In this document: in pieces, positions 1 to 10,233 of the stretch
Layout: each line of letters starts with the position of its first letter
Numbering within the stretch: position 1 is the first letter of the stretch
Source of the DNA: Coix lacryma-jobi var. lacryma-jobi
Taxonomy: Eukaryota; Streptophyta; Magnoliopsida; Poales; Poaceae
Length of the DNA stretch: 64,000 nt
NCBI GenBank assembly: GCA_009763385.1
Contig: CM019829.1
Location: 39,039,705-39,103,704, forward strand
Direction of reading: 5' to 3'
Translations under genes and position numbers: made by a program
Notes under the pieces: generated by a model
Told to the model about the DNA's origin: nothing
What the model saw: the letters and a program-made list of their open reading frames with translations, nothing else
The model's database searches: none

Positions 1-430
1 AAACCATCCTCAGCCCGAGTTTTGTGGCCCAAACTCGGAAACCATCAGCGCCCAGGTTTTGAGGCCCAAACCTGGAAACCGTCCACCCGATGGTTTTTCT
101 CTGGCTCTACCACCAAACCGAAGTTGTAGAGGGGATGCACTGCCCGTGCACCCCGTCCACCGACACATGTCCCCAGGTCCTCGACCCGAGCAACACCATG
201 TCCCGCAAGTCTTCGCTTGTCGCTGTCCCAGGCTGCCAGCCACCACAGCTGATCAGGCCACCGGTCCCTCAGTCCAAGCCTCACGTCCGTCCTTCACCGC
301 TCTCGGTCCGTCGGCACGACACGTCTCTACTTGACCTTCACCTTGCCCTCGATCACTGTCTCTGTGCTCGACACATGCACAACACAAGCCAAAGAACCTG
401 TGATCAAACCCGTTGACAATCACTCATCAC
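1..430 (-). repeat. Sirevirus-like LTR fragment (U3 part)
   Basis: No gene is present. The stretch carries the self-complementary motif GGTTTTGAGGCCCAAACC around positions 54-75, and a related arm at 19-40. From about 238 to 345 it matches the block at 15960-16115: both hold the same string about a recited 'fair copy' of CCTCACGTCCG and then CACGTCTCTACTTGACCTTCACC. The two blocks therefore belong to the same repeat family. By position relative to the other copy I read it as the upstream part of a minus-strand Sirevirus-type LTR. The right boundary near 430 is a guess because no clear terminal TG/CA was recognised, and the left end lies outside the window. Confidence 0.5.
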
Positions 431-691
431 ACGAGACTCGTCATACACCCATGTATCCGCAATGAGATTGTGAGGAAACCCACAAAATCATTGCACTCAT
501 TACAAAGATCCGAAACAAACATTATCATAAGGACAAACAACAAACATTACAGATTCACAGGCCACACATGGGCCAAAGACTTGACTTGACTTCGCTACTA
601 ACGTTTTATTACATAAGGGCTCAAGAACTACTAGAACACGATACATCTGCAAGAACATCAAAGACAGCTTTTCTTGTACACTCTTCATTTG

Positions 692-1906
692 TCATCTGTT
701 ATCAGGGACTTCCTTTGCATCAGGCACTGACATCACATGTTGATGGCTACTCTGTAGTGACTGGGCTCGGGCCACTTCCATGAGTCGACTGTTGATCTTT
801 TTGGGGCAGGATCTGATATAATGTCCTTCTTGTTGACAATGATAACATCTTCCTTTGGTTGGATCTGTTGCGATAGAAGTGTTGTTTGATGTGTTGCCAT
901 CTTGCTGACTCGGAGGATTGACTTTTACCAGTCTATTCTGCTTCTTAACTCGCTTCGGTGGTTGGAATTCTTTGTAGGTGATTGTCCATCCATCTATGTA
1001 AACCTCATGTGGAAAGTTCTTAACTGGAGGAGCTTCTAAGTGCTGCTGATCTAGGCTTGTCTGAACAAGGGTTGAAACTGGATGTGGTACTGGAGTAGAA
1101 CTCAACTGTTGGTGACGTATCAACGGTGGCTCGAATGAATTTGCTTTCCTCTTTTTATCTTCCTTGACTTCACCACTTGGATTCGCTTTGACCTCATCCC
1201 TGGTTGACTTCTCTTGAAGACAAGAATTCCCATAATGCTTGCAACAAAGACATCGATCGTGAACCTCTTGCACCTTACTAGTGCTATCTACCAACAGACT
1301 TGCTTCACATTCATTGGGTGATAATGGCATACCTCGATATTCAATCCTTTCACCTGATGGTGTTCTTAAAAACACTGAACGTCGGGAATAATTGACCTCA
1401 CTTTTACGACCCCTTAACCATCCATGTCCAAGGATAACATCGATCCCTGAGAGTTCCAAAACATTCAGTTTCACTTTGAATTCACTCTCTTTTATCTGGA
1501 CTCTAACATCTCGACATTCATGGTTTGTCTCAAGTTCTCCAGTTGGTGTGCGAACTACTATGAGCTTCTTTGTTGGCCATTCCCTTATCTTCAGGCGAGC
1601 TACCAACTTGGTAGAGATGAACGAGTGCGAGGCACTAGGGTCAAAAAGAACCATGGCAGGTACTGAATTGACTGGGATCATGCCATACACAGCTTTCTTT
1701 GCTCCATGAATGGTGGTCATATTCACATGCTTCAATCTTCCATGGATGTAATCTTGCTCCACTTTATCACATTGTAACTGTTCCTTATGGCTTCCTTCCA
1801 TGTTGGTTGGTCCTTGTGTTGAGTCTTGCTGTTGAGTCATTCTTCCCAGGTCTTGACTTTGCATAGCGATCAGCTTCTGTTTGCCAACTGCGGTCAGAGA
1901 TGACAT
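692..1906 (-). CDS. Retroelement protein with protease-like domain followed by CCHC knuckle
   Basis: This is an uninterrupted frame of about 404 codons from the ATG at 1906; the frame is open further upstream from a TTG at 1957. Near residues 75-165 it has a retropepsin-like region: the segment VLFDPSASHSFIS sits where the catalytic D-S/T-G triplet is expected, and VILGHGWL resembles the hydrophobic-hydrophobic-G motif. The catalytic triplet reads DPS, so protease activity is doubtful. A charged, proline-rich linker follows. Near the C-terminus is a knuckle, CYHCQQEGHYIRSC, with CX2CX4HX4C spacing. In ordinary gag-pol proteins the knuckle precedes the protease, so the order is reversed. No reverse transcriptase or integrase accompanies it. 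The start lies about 250 bases inside a primer-binding site and LTR, as expected for the first gene of a minus-strand element. The function is unknown; it may be a rearranged gag-protease product of a non-autonomous element. Confidence 0.6.
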   Translation of the reverse strand: MSSLTAVGKQKLIAMQSQDLGRMTQQQDSTQGPTNMEGSHKEQLQCDKVEQDYIHGRLKHVNMTTIHGAKKAVYGMIPVNSVPAMVLFDPSASHSFISTKLVARLKIREWPTKKLIVVRTPTGELETNHECRDVRVQIKESEFKVKLNVLELSGIDVILGHGWLRGRKSEVNYSRRSVFLRTPSGERIEYRGMPLSPNECEASLLVDSTSKVQEVHDRCLCCKHYGNSCLQEKSTRDEVKANPSGEVKEDKKRKANSFEPPLIRHQQLSSTPVPHPVSTLVQTSLDQQHLEAPPVKNFPHEVYIDGWTITYKEFQPPKRVKKQNRLVKVNPPSQQDGNTSNNTSIATDPTKGRCYHCQQEGHYIRSCPKKINSRLMEVARAQSLQSSHQHVMSVPDAKEVPDNR

Positions 1907-2140
1907 ACCTTGGTCAACGATCCATCTACTTAGACAGAGGGAAGTTTTCAAAAGCAATTCAAGGCAAGGAGTGAAGGTGAGAGCAAATTTTAAAATTTAA
2001 GCAACAAGGAGAAGATAAATAACAAGGGTAGAAGATACAATAAAGAAGAAAGTACCAAGATGGATAGAACCATGGTTCTATAGCAATTTTCAAAAGCTTA
2101 AAACGACCAGTTTCTAACTAGGCTTGCGTCCTACAGTCAG

Positions 2141-2156
2141 CATTGCTTTGATACCA
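2141..2156 (-). other. Primer-binding site, initiator-Met type
   Basis: Read on the minus strand the sequence is TGGTATCAAAGCAATG, close to the initiator-Met tRNA 3' end complement (TGGTATCAGAGC) used by many plant LTR elements. It lies two bases inside the LTR end at 2159, which fixes the orientation of this element as minus. Confidence 0.75.
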
Positions 2157-2158
2157 CT

Positions 2159-4821
2159 TGTCACACCCGTTTTTAAGAACAAAACCAGGTATACACCATA
2201 TGTGAGCCCAGGAAGTCAAATCTCACATATAGCCACAAATAAAGGGTAATATCGAAAGACAATGCTCATATGTAACGTATAAACACAAAGAACATAACCT
2301 TAAGGAGAAGACAGCGGAAAGACACTCTGATCTTCAGATGGAGACACCAACTTCACTGGGAACAACTGACTGGTTGACCACAAGCCTAAGCTTCTCCAAG
2401 GCTTAACACTCTGAGGTGTGGGGAAAAGCAAGAGTGAGTCCATGTTGAACTCCACAAGTATAGCAACAAGTGATATAGATCCCAAGTTTCAGGATCAATG
2501 TAACATAAATAATGAATAGCATAAAATGGTAAATAATGAACATGTTAACCAACAAAAGTCATAATCTTAATGTAAAAGTCTTCAAGGTCGCTCGTGTCCT
2601 TGAGCAAGGCTGATATATCAGTTTAATAAACTTTGCGCAAAGGTGTACACTTTCCCTGTGAGACGTGAATTGCCCTTTTGCCCGAGGAGATCATCCTCTT
2701 AACTCACTTCCAAGGAAAGTCGGCAGGGTTCACGATGAAGCTTTTCAAAGGTTCGTCTAACAAGTTAGGGCCGCTAGGTTTCATTAGTCAGTCTGGGTGA
2801 TTCAACCAACCGCAGGGATCCCCAGTCTGCTATCCCCCATTTGCGCCACAAGGGTAACCTCTAACAAGCTAGAAAAGGTCCTCATACTGAGCTAAAGCCA
2901 GAGCCATATAACCCCCATCAGTTGTACTGTAAATCCCAAAGGTGCTTGTACAGATAATTTCTTAAGTTGCTAATAAGTCATTTTTATCATTCGATGCATA
3001 CATTAATTAAGTAACATGATCATGATTGCGAAAAGAAAACCCGATTGCTATACTTGCCTTAACTCAAGATCCTTCTTCTTTTGACTTGTAGATTTCCAAA
3101 GGTTGACTCTTGATCACGATCTTCCTCTTGATCGATCACCAACGTATAACTCACCGACTGGACACATGATCAAGAGCACCATACAAGCATCCAAAAGCAA
3201 TTTATGCAAAGCAAACATAGCCTATGATTAGAACAGTACATCAATCATAATAAAACAATATAAAGAGTTTTGAAAACTGATCTACTTCTCACTACGAACA
3301 CACAGACGCGAAGATCACGCTAAACAGAACTATAACAGAAAAGATATGAACTAAACAAGATTAAAGACACTAATTACTAGATTAGATTTAACTCAAATTT
3401 TAATTACAAAAAATAGTACTGAAAGTTATTTAGTTTGAAAGAACTTTTCGAAACGAATCTAACACAAGTTGAATGGATCAAATCAGAGCTAAAACATGGA
3501 TTTTATAAGCGTTTTAGTGCATTGGCAATTTTGTAAATAGATTGAAATGCATTTGAATTTAAATCGGATTTTAAAACAAATTTCAAACCAGATTTCATCC
3601 CTGCCAAGGACTGCGGGATGGTTTCTTGGTTCTTCAGGGGCTCTTTAGCAAAACTAACCCCGAAGGGTATGAGCCGCTGATGGTCGTCGGATCTAACACC
3701 GACGGTGAAGATTAGGCGGGAGGGGGAAGAGGAGGGCTGGGTGGCGCGCTTTGGCCGGCGGGGGCGCGACACGCGGCGGCGGGGAACGATGCACGCGGCG
3801 GCGGCCATAGACGGCAGCGAGAAATCTCGCCGGAGCTCCCTGGAAAACCCCAGAGGCCACTAAAAACCTCGGGAAAAGGTCGGGGAGGGAGAGGAGGAGA
3901 CGACGAAGCTCACCACGACGAAGATGGAAGCCGGGGAGGAGCGGTGGCGGCGAATTACAGCGGACGGCGGACGACAGGTACCCTGTTGAAACGAAATTGC
4001 CGGTTAGGGCTAAACCGATGCCATGAGGAAGAAAGGAGGGGTTAGGTAGCTTCACCAACACGACACAGAGCTCGGTAGGGGTCGAATCGGCCGGGGACGC
4101 GGCCAAACGACGCGGCGAGCTCGGCGCATCCCGACAATGGCTTGCGGCGGTTTCTGCAGAGGCTCCAAGCGCTCGGGCGCGAACGGGTGTGGAGGCAAAA
4201 GACGGAGAGGGGGAGTGTGCGCGGGCGCTTCTCGTTTTGAAGCCGAGAGAGGAGTGGGAGCGCCCACGACGCGGGGGAGCGGGCTCGGGCAGGGGAGCGG
4301 GGGCGAGCGAGGCGTGCGGTTGCGCGAGCAGGGAGGGAGCGCGGGGTTGGGGAAGGAGGCGCTGACGTGTGGGGACACCACGTCAGTGAGAAGAGGGAGG
4401 GGAGGCGGCGGTTGCACTGCGGGCAGGAGCTGGGCCGGCTTGCGGGCCGCGCAAGCAAAGGGAAGGGGAGAGAAGCCGGCCCACTGCAGAGAGGGAGAAG
4501 GGGAGAGAAGCCGGCGGCCTGGGCCGCCAAGCGACTTGGGCTGAAAATCAAGTGAGAGGGGAAGAGGCGAAAATAAATCCTTTTCCTTTTTATTTTCAAA
4601 GCATTTCAAACCATTTTCCAAATGAATTTTGGAACCAATTCAAAATTTGACAAAGCCAGTCACTTCAATAAATCAAATGCATCAGTATGAATGCAAAAAC
4701 ATGTTGCCAACTTTATCTTAATTCTATAAAAAATATTTAACCCCTAGGTTAAATGCTCAACAAAATCATAAATAAAATATTTTCACCTATTTTAAAATTT
4801 GGTAAATTTTAGGGTGTCACA
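2159..4821 (-). repeat. Long 5' LTR (2.66 kb) of a minus-strand element
   Basis: On the plus strand the segment begins TGTCACACCC and ends GGGTGTCACA, near-perfect inverted ends typical of plant Gypsy LTRs. The adjoining primer site at 2141-2156 shows that 2159 is the inner edge. Most of the LTR is AT-rich. A GC-rich island at about 3680-4560 contains several overlapping long frames on both strands with biased, proline-, arginine- and serine-rich composition; I treat these as composition artefacts. The partner LTR is not in the window, so the target duplication could not be checked. The outer flank is TACAC at 4822-4826. Confidence 0.75.
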
Positions 4822-5772
4822 TACACGATCTCAAATGAAAAAAAAGTTATTAACTGCAAAGTTATAAATTTCGTCAAATACTGTAGCTTCAGTGATAGTC
4901 CACATATCACTGCAGTACCGTAACTATTGGTTGAAGCCATAAATCGTAATGTTTTTTTGTGGTAGTGCTTAATCAACATCATCAGCCAGGCCTTTAACCG
5001 GTAAAGTTCCAACACTCTCAAATTGAAATATTGAGCTATATAGCCTTTCCAAAAGTAGACACCGAAAAATGTAGTTTTGGATAGTGAAAAGATCAAGAGT
5101 GATATAGAGTCTATTGAGGCGTACTTTTTATTTGTTTTCTAAATTTTGTTATAAAAACTTACTTACAAAATCTTTTGGAGATGTTCTCAAGTAGTCCCAA
5201 TGCTAAAAATCATAGGTAGTCTCTGTGTCTATTAATATATGTATATACTACATAGAAACTATGTTCAATAGATAGTTGATACATAATATTTTTTTTATCC
5301 AATTACATATCGTCTCTTTTCATCATCTACATGTTGCATCATATTGGTTATCGTGTAGACATATTTTTTATAAAAAATATCTTCTTACCTTTCTTCATTA
5401 ATTATAGTGTCATAATATATTTTTTTAGTTGACACTCCTATTAATAAATATAGAAACTATCTAGTTTTTTTAGCTAAGAGTGACTTTATTAAAGCTATCG
5501 AGCCAGCAACAATACAACACCAGCACATGAACCAATCTTAATGGAAGTTTTATCAGAGTTTTATTTGCATTTAATAAGTTATCACATAAGTACTTTTGAT
5601 GACAAGGCAACAATTTTAAGAAGAGAAAGAAGTGAGTTTCATGAGGATGAAACTTGCTTCACAATTACCAACTCTTTATGAGTCGTACAACCATAAAATG
5701 AAATTCATCATTGAGAGTCGGTGTTTCATTTATATTTTGTTTCATTCTGTATCTAAACCTCGACAAACCCAT
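4822..5772. other. AT-rich spacer without a gene
   Basis: There is no convincing coding frame. The stretch about 5165-5480 has a motif on pausing CAAGTAGTCCC and paired blocks such as AGAAACTAT/ATAGTTTCT-like words, reminiscent of small non-coding DNA elements of grasses, but I could not identify terminal inverted repeats with a target duplication. The piece at about 4950-4966 ends TTTTGTGGTAGTG, which resembles a CACTA-type end, again without a partner. Confidence 0.4.
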
Positions 5773-6951
5773 TGTCACTCCTCGGCCCTAACTACCAAAC
5801 CAGCCCCCTTGCCAAACTGCACTGGGCCGGCCCATGGACGGGATTCGACGGCTCAGTGCGCGACACCCTCGAGGAGTCCCTTCCCGGGCCAAAGCCGATT
5901 CGCTCGAGGAACACCTCTGTTACAGAAACTTCCCGAGCGAACGATGCAGGCCTCGAGCACAGACCCGTTCGAGGCACCCCTCGGTTACGGAACTCTTCTA
6001 AGCGAACGAAGCACGCCTCGACGACCTCGACAGGCGCCTCCTCGGATACCTACCTCCTGTACTGCTCCAGGAGCATTAAATGCGCCCCACCTACTCCCGT
6101 CTAAATCGTATGGCTACAACGTACATCACAGTGAACCGTACACAGGTTAAATCTAACTTTAACCGCCCATACCCGGGAAACGAGCGGCTCATACAATACT
6201 GTCACGCCATACCGTGCACTGTGCAATGTCGGGCACCCACTCGAGGTATCATTGTCAACACATTTCCCGCATTCTCCGGAGCTCGACCCTGTCCGCGCAG
6301 GCCTCAACCACCCCCTCGAACAGGGCACCGTCAAGATTGGTCAGCACTTCAACAACTCCCAACGCAACATCTCCGGCATCTCGCACGCCCGCGTATGGGT
6401 GTCGTCCTTGATTAGCATCATCGAGCATCATCGCAAGGACGGACGCGCTTACGGAGCACGTCGCCAAAGGACCACCCCGTCGACACACGTCGCTACAGCG
6501 GCACCGACATGATCGGCATCGCCCCTCTGACGTCATTGCCTACGCCTGCCTTGTAGCTCATGTACCCTTGTGCCTCCTCTTCGCCTATAAAAGGGGACGC
6601 CAGGGCATAGGAAAGGAGCAGACGACACACAACAACGGTGGAAAGCTTCCAGCAAGCAGACACAAACTCCCAAACTCTCAAGCCCATAGCTTAGGACTCC
6701 AGAGCCCAGTTCTCTAGTTCTAGCTCCTTCCTTCATACCCACTCTCTCTCTCTCGCACGCTTGTATCCGCTCCTGTATGAGCACTTTGGTGCAAGATAAT
6801 ACAAATTCCCCTCCCTCGCTGGACATAGGGCCTTTTCTTGCCCGAACCAGGATAAATCGCTTGTGTTCTTCTTGCATCACCATCCGGATTAGGGAGCACA
6901 CAATCACAAATTTACTCGTTGCTGTTGACCCCCGGGGTCGAAACACCGACA
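5773..6951 (+). repeat. 5' LTR of E1
   Basis: The LTR begins TGTCACTCC and ends CACCGACA, with TG/CA termini directly followed by the primer site at 6952. A TATAAAA box at 6586-6592 places the transcription start near 6620, so U3 is about 0.8 kb. The 3' LTR is not in the window. Confidence 0.75.
6586..6592 (+). promoter_or_regulatory. TATA box of the E1 LTR
   Basis: The sequence CCTATAAAAGGGG is a strong plant TATA context and lies about 365 bases before the LTR end, consistent with an LTR promoter driving the gag downstream. Confidence 0.7.
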
Positions 6952-6971
6952 GTTGGCACGCCAGGTAGGGG
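6952..6971 (+). other. Primer-binding site of E1
   Basis: The sequence GTTGGCACGCCAGGTAGGGG follows the LTR immediately. It is almost the same as the primer site of the Tat element at 30296-30316 (GTTGGCGTGCC...), which supports a close relationship between the two elements. Confidence 0.75.
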
Positions 6972-7010
6972 TACTGCGTGTCACTGACGACTTCCCGCCA
7001 TTTTTTCCAG

Positions 7011-8669
7011 ATGGCCGACTCTGCTTCACCACTTCTGCATGGTACGATGATCCGGTTCGGGAGCCTGGAGTTTGTGTCTCTTGGCTACGGCTACGACATG
7101 GCTCTACTCCCGGCCGGTGACCCGAGCAGAGAGCACGACGTGCCCCCGCGCATAGGAGGGGCCGCTCGCCGACCTCACCACCACGCTTCCCTACCAAGGG
7201 GGAGGCACGATCGACGCCACCGTCGTCACCAGTTCGCAACCAGGCTCACGCCCGCGGCACTCCCACCGTTCCTGGCAGGAGACGCGGTGCCCATTTTTGG
7301 GGACTCATCCGATCCTCGCTCAGGAACGGAGGGTGAGCTGACGGGCCTCTACGGGGACCCTGACTTCATCTTCGCCATGCGCACGACGTGGGAGCCCGAC
7401 CGATCTCCCCCTACACGCGCGACTCTGACATCTCCACCGAACCTGCTGCCGCACGGGCTGTTCAGCGCTCGTCGATGACTCCCGTTCGGCCTGAACAACA
7501 CCACCGCAAGCTACTCCGCCGGGATACGCTCTGGCATGAGTGCGCACGAGGACCGCCCTGAGGCTCTCTTATGTGCCACTACAAGCCTAGCTGTCATTTT
7601 CCCGGCCTCCATGGATTTAGGATTCACGCGAGCGCCTGGACTGGAGCGGTGCACCATTGGCACGCTGCGACAGCGGTTGGAGGAGGAACGGCGGGGACAG
7701 TTCCCCATTTTCTACTGTGGCAACCCCGACTCCGACTCAAACCACTACGACTCCACGAGGGAATGCTTTCACATCGAGGGAGACGGAGTTGTCACCTCAG
7801 ATGATGAGACAAAGGACCCAGACGTGGCTGCCGCAGCGGCTGCGGCGGTTGTAGCTGAGGCCGGGGGCACATCCCCGAGACGAGGAGACGGGCCACAGGC
7901 TGTCCATCCGCCCAACCCTCATGATGAACAGGTTGCGCAGATCGCGTAAATCAGGGAGATGAAGGCCAAGCTCGATGAAGATCGCCGACGGCTGGACCAG
8001 ATCGAGCAGGCCCTCGAGCAAAGTCATGCCCCGCCGCGTGGCGGTGGAGCTCAAGGCAGGGCTTGAGAAGTCCATCGGCAGATCGTCGAGGATGAAGCGC
8101 CTGAGCGCCCCGCCAATTGCTTTCCTCGAGCTGGACAGAACATTGTAGCCGCAACCATGCTGCTATGTAGCATGCCCGAGCCATCAAATCCCTAAGCTCG
8201 ACGCATATGAGATGAGATGCAGAATCTGCTCCAAGTCGCAATGGTCCAACAAGCTGAAAGTTCAGCCTTCAGACGTCGAGATGCGGCCTCGGAACGATCG
8301 GTTGAGCCCTCCCGCTACGAGAGGGAGGCCTCGGTTCACCAGCAGGCAGCCCCTCGGGCCAAAAATGTTCGAGACTGTATCTTCGACGCCCGCGAGCCCC
8401 GCGACCCGAACGATGCCCGCCACGACATCATCAGGGGACGACGGCGCAAAGACAAGAGAGCAGAAGATCAAGGCATTAGCACCCATCGAGGGGGGCGTTA
8501 CGACAGCAACAAGGACTGCACGGCTCCAGAGCCGCCCGGGCCTTGAGTCTTCAGTAGGGCAATCCGCGACACGGTGCTGCCTGATCCGTTCTGACCCTCC
8601 ACGAGCCTCATCAAGTACAAAGGTTAAACTAAGCCCGCGCTCTGGTTAGCCGATTTCCGCCTAGCCTGC
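7011..8669 (+). pseudogene. E1 gag, 5' part (decayed)
   Basis: The gag starts at the ATG at 7011, 40 bases after the primer site, and is open to 7478. It then continues in other frames (7536-7949 and later), so it has suffered frameshifts and stops. The first part is a leader of no recognised domain. The 7536-7949 piece holds an alanine run and acidic stretches. Around 7950-8040 there is a short charged heptad-like helix, and 8217-8546 is rich in Arg, Asp and Glu. The last codons before 8670 read ALWLADFRLAC, the start of the retrotransposon gag capsid domain. The Tat element inserted exactly here, and the reading continues at 30787. Confidence 0.7.
8665..8669. other. Target duplication CCTGC (left)
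   Basis: The five bases before the Tat element are repeated directly after it at 30782-30786, which proves an integrase-type insertion and marks both ends. Confidence 0.9.
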
Positions 8670-9135
8670 TGTCAATGAAATATGGTCGGCAGTCTACCGA
8701 GGGGTATGCCCAAGGTAGTAGATTGAGCGGCGGAGGCGTGCGAGACGTCTGCAAAGCGTAAACACAGGGACAAGAGACGACAATTTAGACAGGTTCGGGC
8801 CGGCAAGTCGCCGTAATACCCTACGTCCTGTGTTCTGGTGGTTGGTATGTATTGATGGATTGGAATATGGCGTGAGTTTAGAGGGGATCCCTGCTCGCCT
8901 TATATAGCCGGGGAGCAGGGTTACAACTTGTCGAATCCTAACAGATTACAATCGGTCCCTTTTGGCAAGGAATCCAGACCTATCTATTCGGATCTTCCTT
9001 ATCGAGCAAGTCATCAGGAGAGTCCTTGGCGGCTGCGACGGCCTGGTCACGGGCCGCAAGGTCTTCTGGTTGGGCCGTATCTGTAGAAGATCCCAAGTCG
9101 TGCCATAGGGGGTATACGGGTGTAATATCCCCACA
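8670..9135 (-). repeat. 3' LTR of the Tat element
   Basis: 466 bases, beginning TGTCAATGAAATATGG and ending AATATCCCCACA on the plus strand. It matches 30317-30781 over its full length. The sequence GCCTTATATAGCC near 8900 is a likely TATA region in the minus-strand sense (GGCTATATAAGG). Confidence 0.9.
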
Positions 9136-10073
9136 GCTAGTCCCCGAGCACTTTGCATCCATTGTGCTGGGCGTCGTGAAGTCTTCCGAGTAGGTCGAGT
9201 CTGGTCGTATGTTGGTGGAGGCGTCCTCTGACCAGGTCGCCTGGTCACAGTTGCACTTGTAGTAAGCTTCCGACCAGGTTAAGCTGGTCACGAACGTAGC
9301 AGCCTGAGCTGTAGCCGAAGTGCGGCCGGGTGGAGTATTCTGCGTCGTCCTGCAAAAAAGGATGCAAGGTTGTGCAAGAAAATTTTTGAAGATCTTTCAT
9401 CTGGTGAAGTGTATCCACTTTGGACGCAGCTAGACACCAGTAGCCGATGGCGTTCCGGTTGAAGTCCATGCTAGTCCATATCAAGCTGTAAAAGAAAAAA
9501 GATGAACAATACATTCACCGCTAGGTGAAGTGTATCCACTTAGTCCCCGAGCTTGGGAGTAGGTGTTGTAGGCACATGGTGCCAAGCTTGTAATTTTCCT
9601 GCATGAAACAGAGTCATTTTTACGGAAGAAAAAATGACGTGTGTACACGTAGTCCCCGGGCCTGCTGTGAGAAGCAGCATGATTCTTGTAGTAGGGCCAA
9701 AGAAAAAGCATTAGTATAAATTTGAGGGGAGAGTCCCCGAGGGTGAAGTTGGAGATCTACAGTCCCCGGGAGTTACTGTAGCGCCGACCAGGAATTGTAA
9801 AGCTTACTGTTCCCCTGAAATGGACATTAGAACTAGCAGGGGTAGTCAGTCCCCGTGCATAAGTATCCCGTTTACTGGCGCAAAATAATTGAAATTGAAT
9901 AAATAAATGAGGGCGAACGGATAGGCCGTTTTGTCAAACCAATGGCCCAGCAGCCCATTAAGGCGGATGCGGAATGGGCGCGCACGCGTGGTTGCCGCAG
10001 GCGATGTGGCGGTCGTTGGCGTGATGGGCATGGGTTCCCAGGAACCCTGGAGCCAAAGGGTCGGGTCGCGCCG
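9136..10073 (-). other. Tat 3' non-coding spacer with repeated polypurine-like motifs
   Basis: There is no gene. The bases next to the LTR read, on the minus strand, GTGCTCGGGGACTAGC, the probable polypurine tract. Related AGTCCCCG motifs recur at about 9138, 9542, 9650, 9731, 9760 and 9847, each a CGGGGACT purine block on the minus strand. A short frame of no recognisable product at 9846-10234 (minus) overlaps the promoter of the antisense gene and is ignored. Confidence 0.6.
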
Positions 10074-10080
10074 TATAAAA
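10074..10080 (+). promoter_or_regulatory. TATA box of the antisense gene
   Basis: The sequence GCCGTATAAAAGGGG lies about 155 bases upstream of the ATG at 10234 on the plus strand, the strand opposite to gag-pol. It suggests that the antisense gene has its own promoter inside the element rather than relying on the LTR. Confidence 0.6.
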
Positions 10081-10233
10081 GGGGAAACGGACGGCGGCGG
10101 TTCCTCACTTGTTCCTTGTGCTCTCGCCTCGTAGCCCTCGTCTCCTCTGCTTTCTTCGAGCGCGCGAGCGATTCCGAGCACAAAAACACTGTAGCCCCAG
10201 ATCTAGATCTGAATCCCCACCTCGTCGTCGTCA

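Noticed and set aside
3503..4621. Several long overlapping frames on both strands
   Set aside because: They lie in the GC-rich part of an LTR, have proline/arginine/serine-biased composition, overlap on both strands and show no recognisable domain.
4950..4966. Possible CACTA transposon end (TTTTGTGGTAGTG)
   Set aside because: No inverted partner and no three-base target duplication was found.
5165..5480. Possible miniature inverted-repeat element
   Set aside because: Internal words look familiar but terminal inverted repeats and a target duplication could not be defined.
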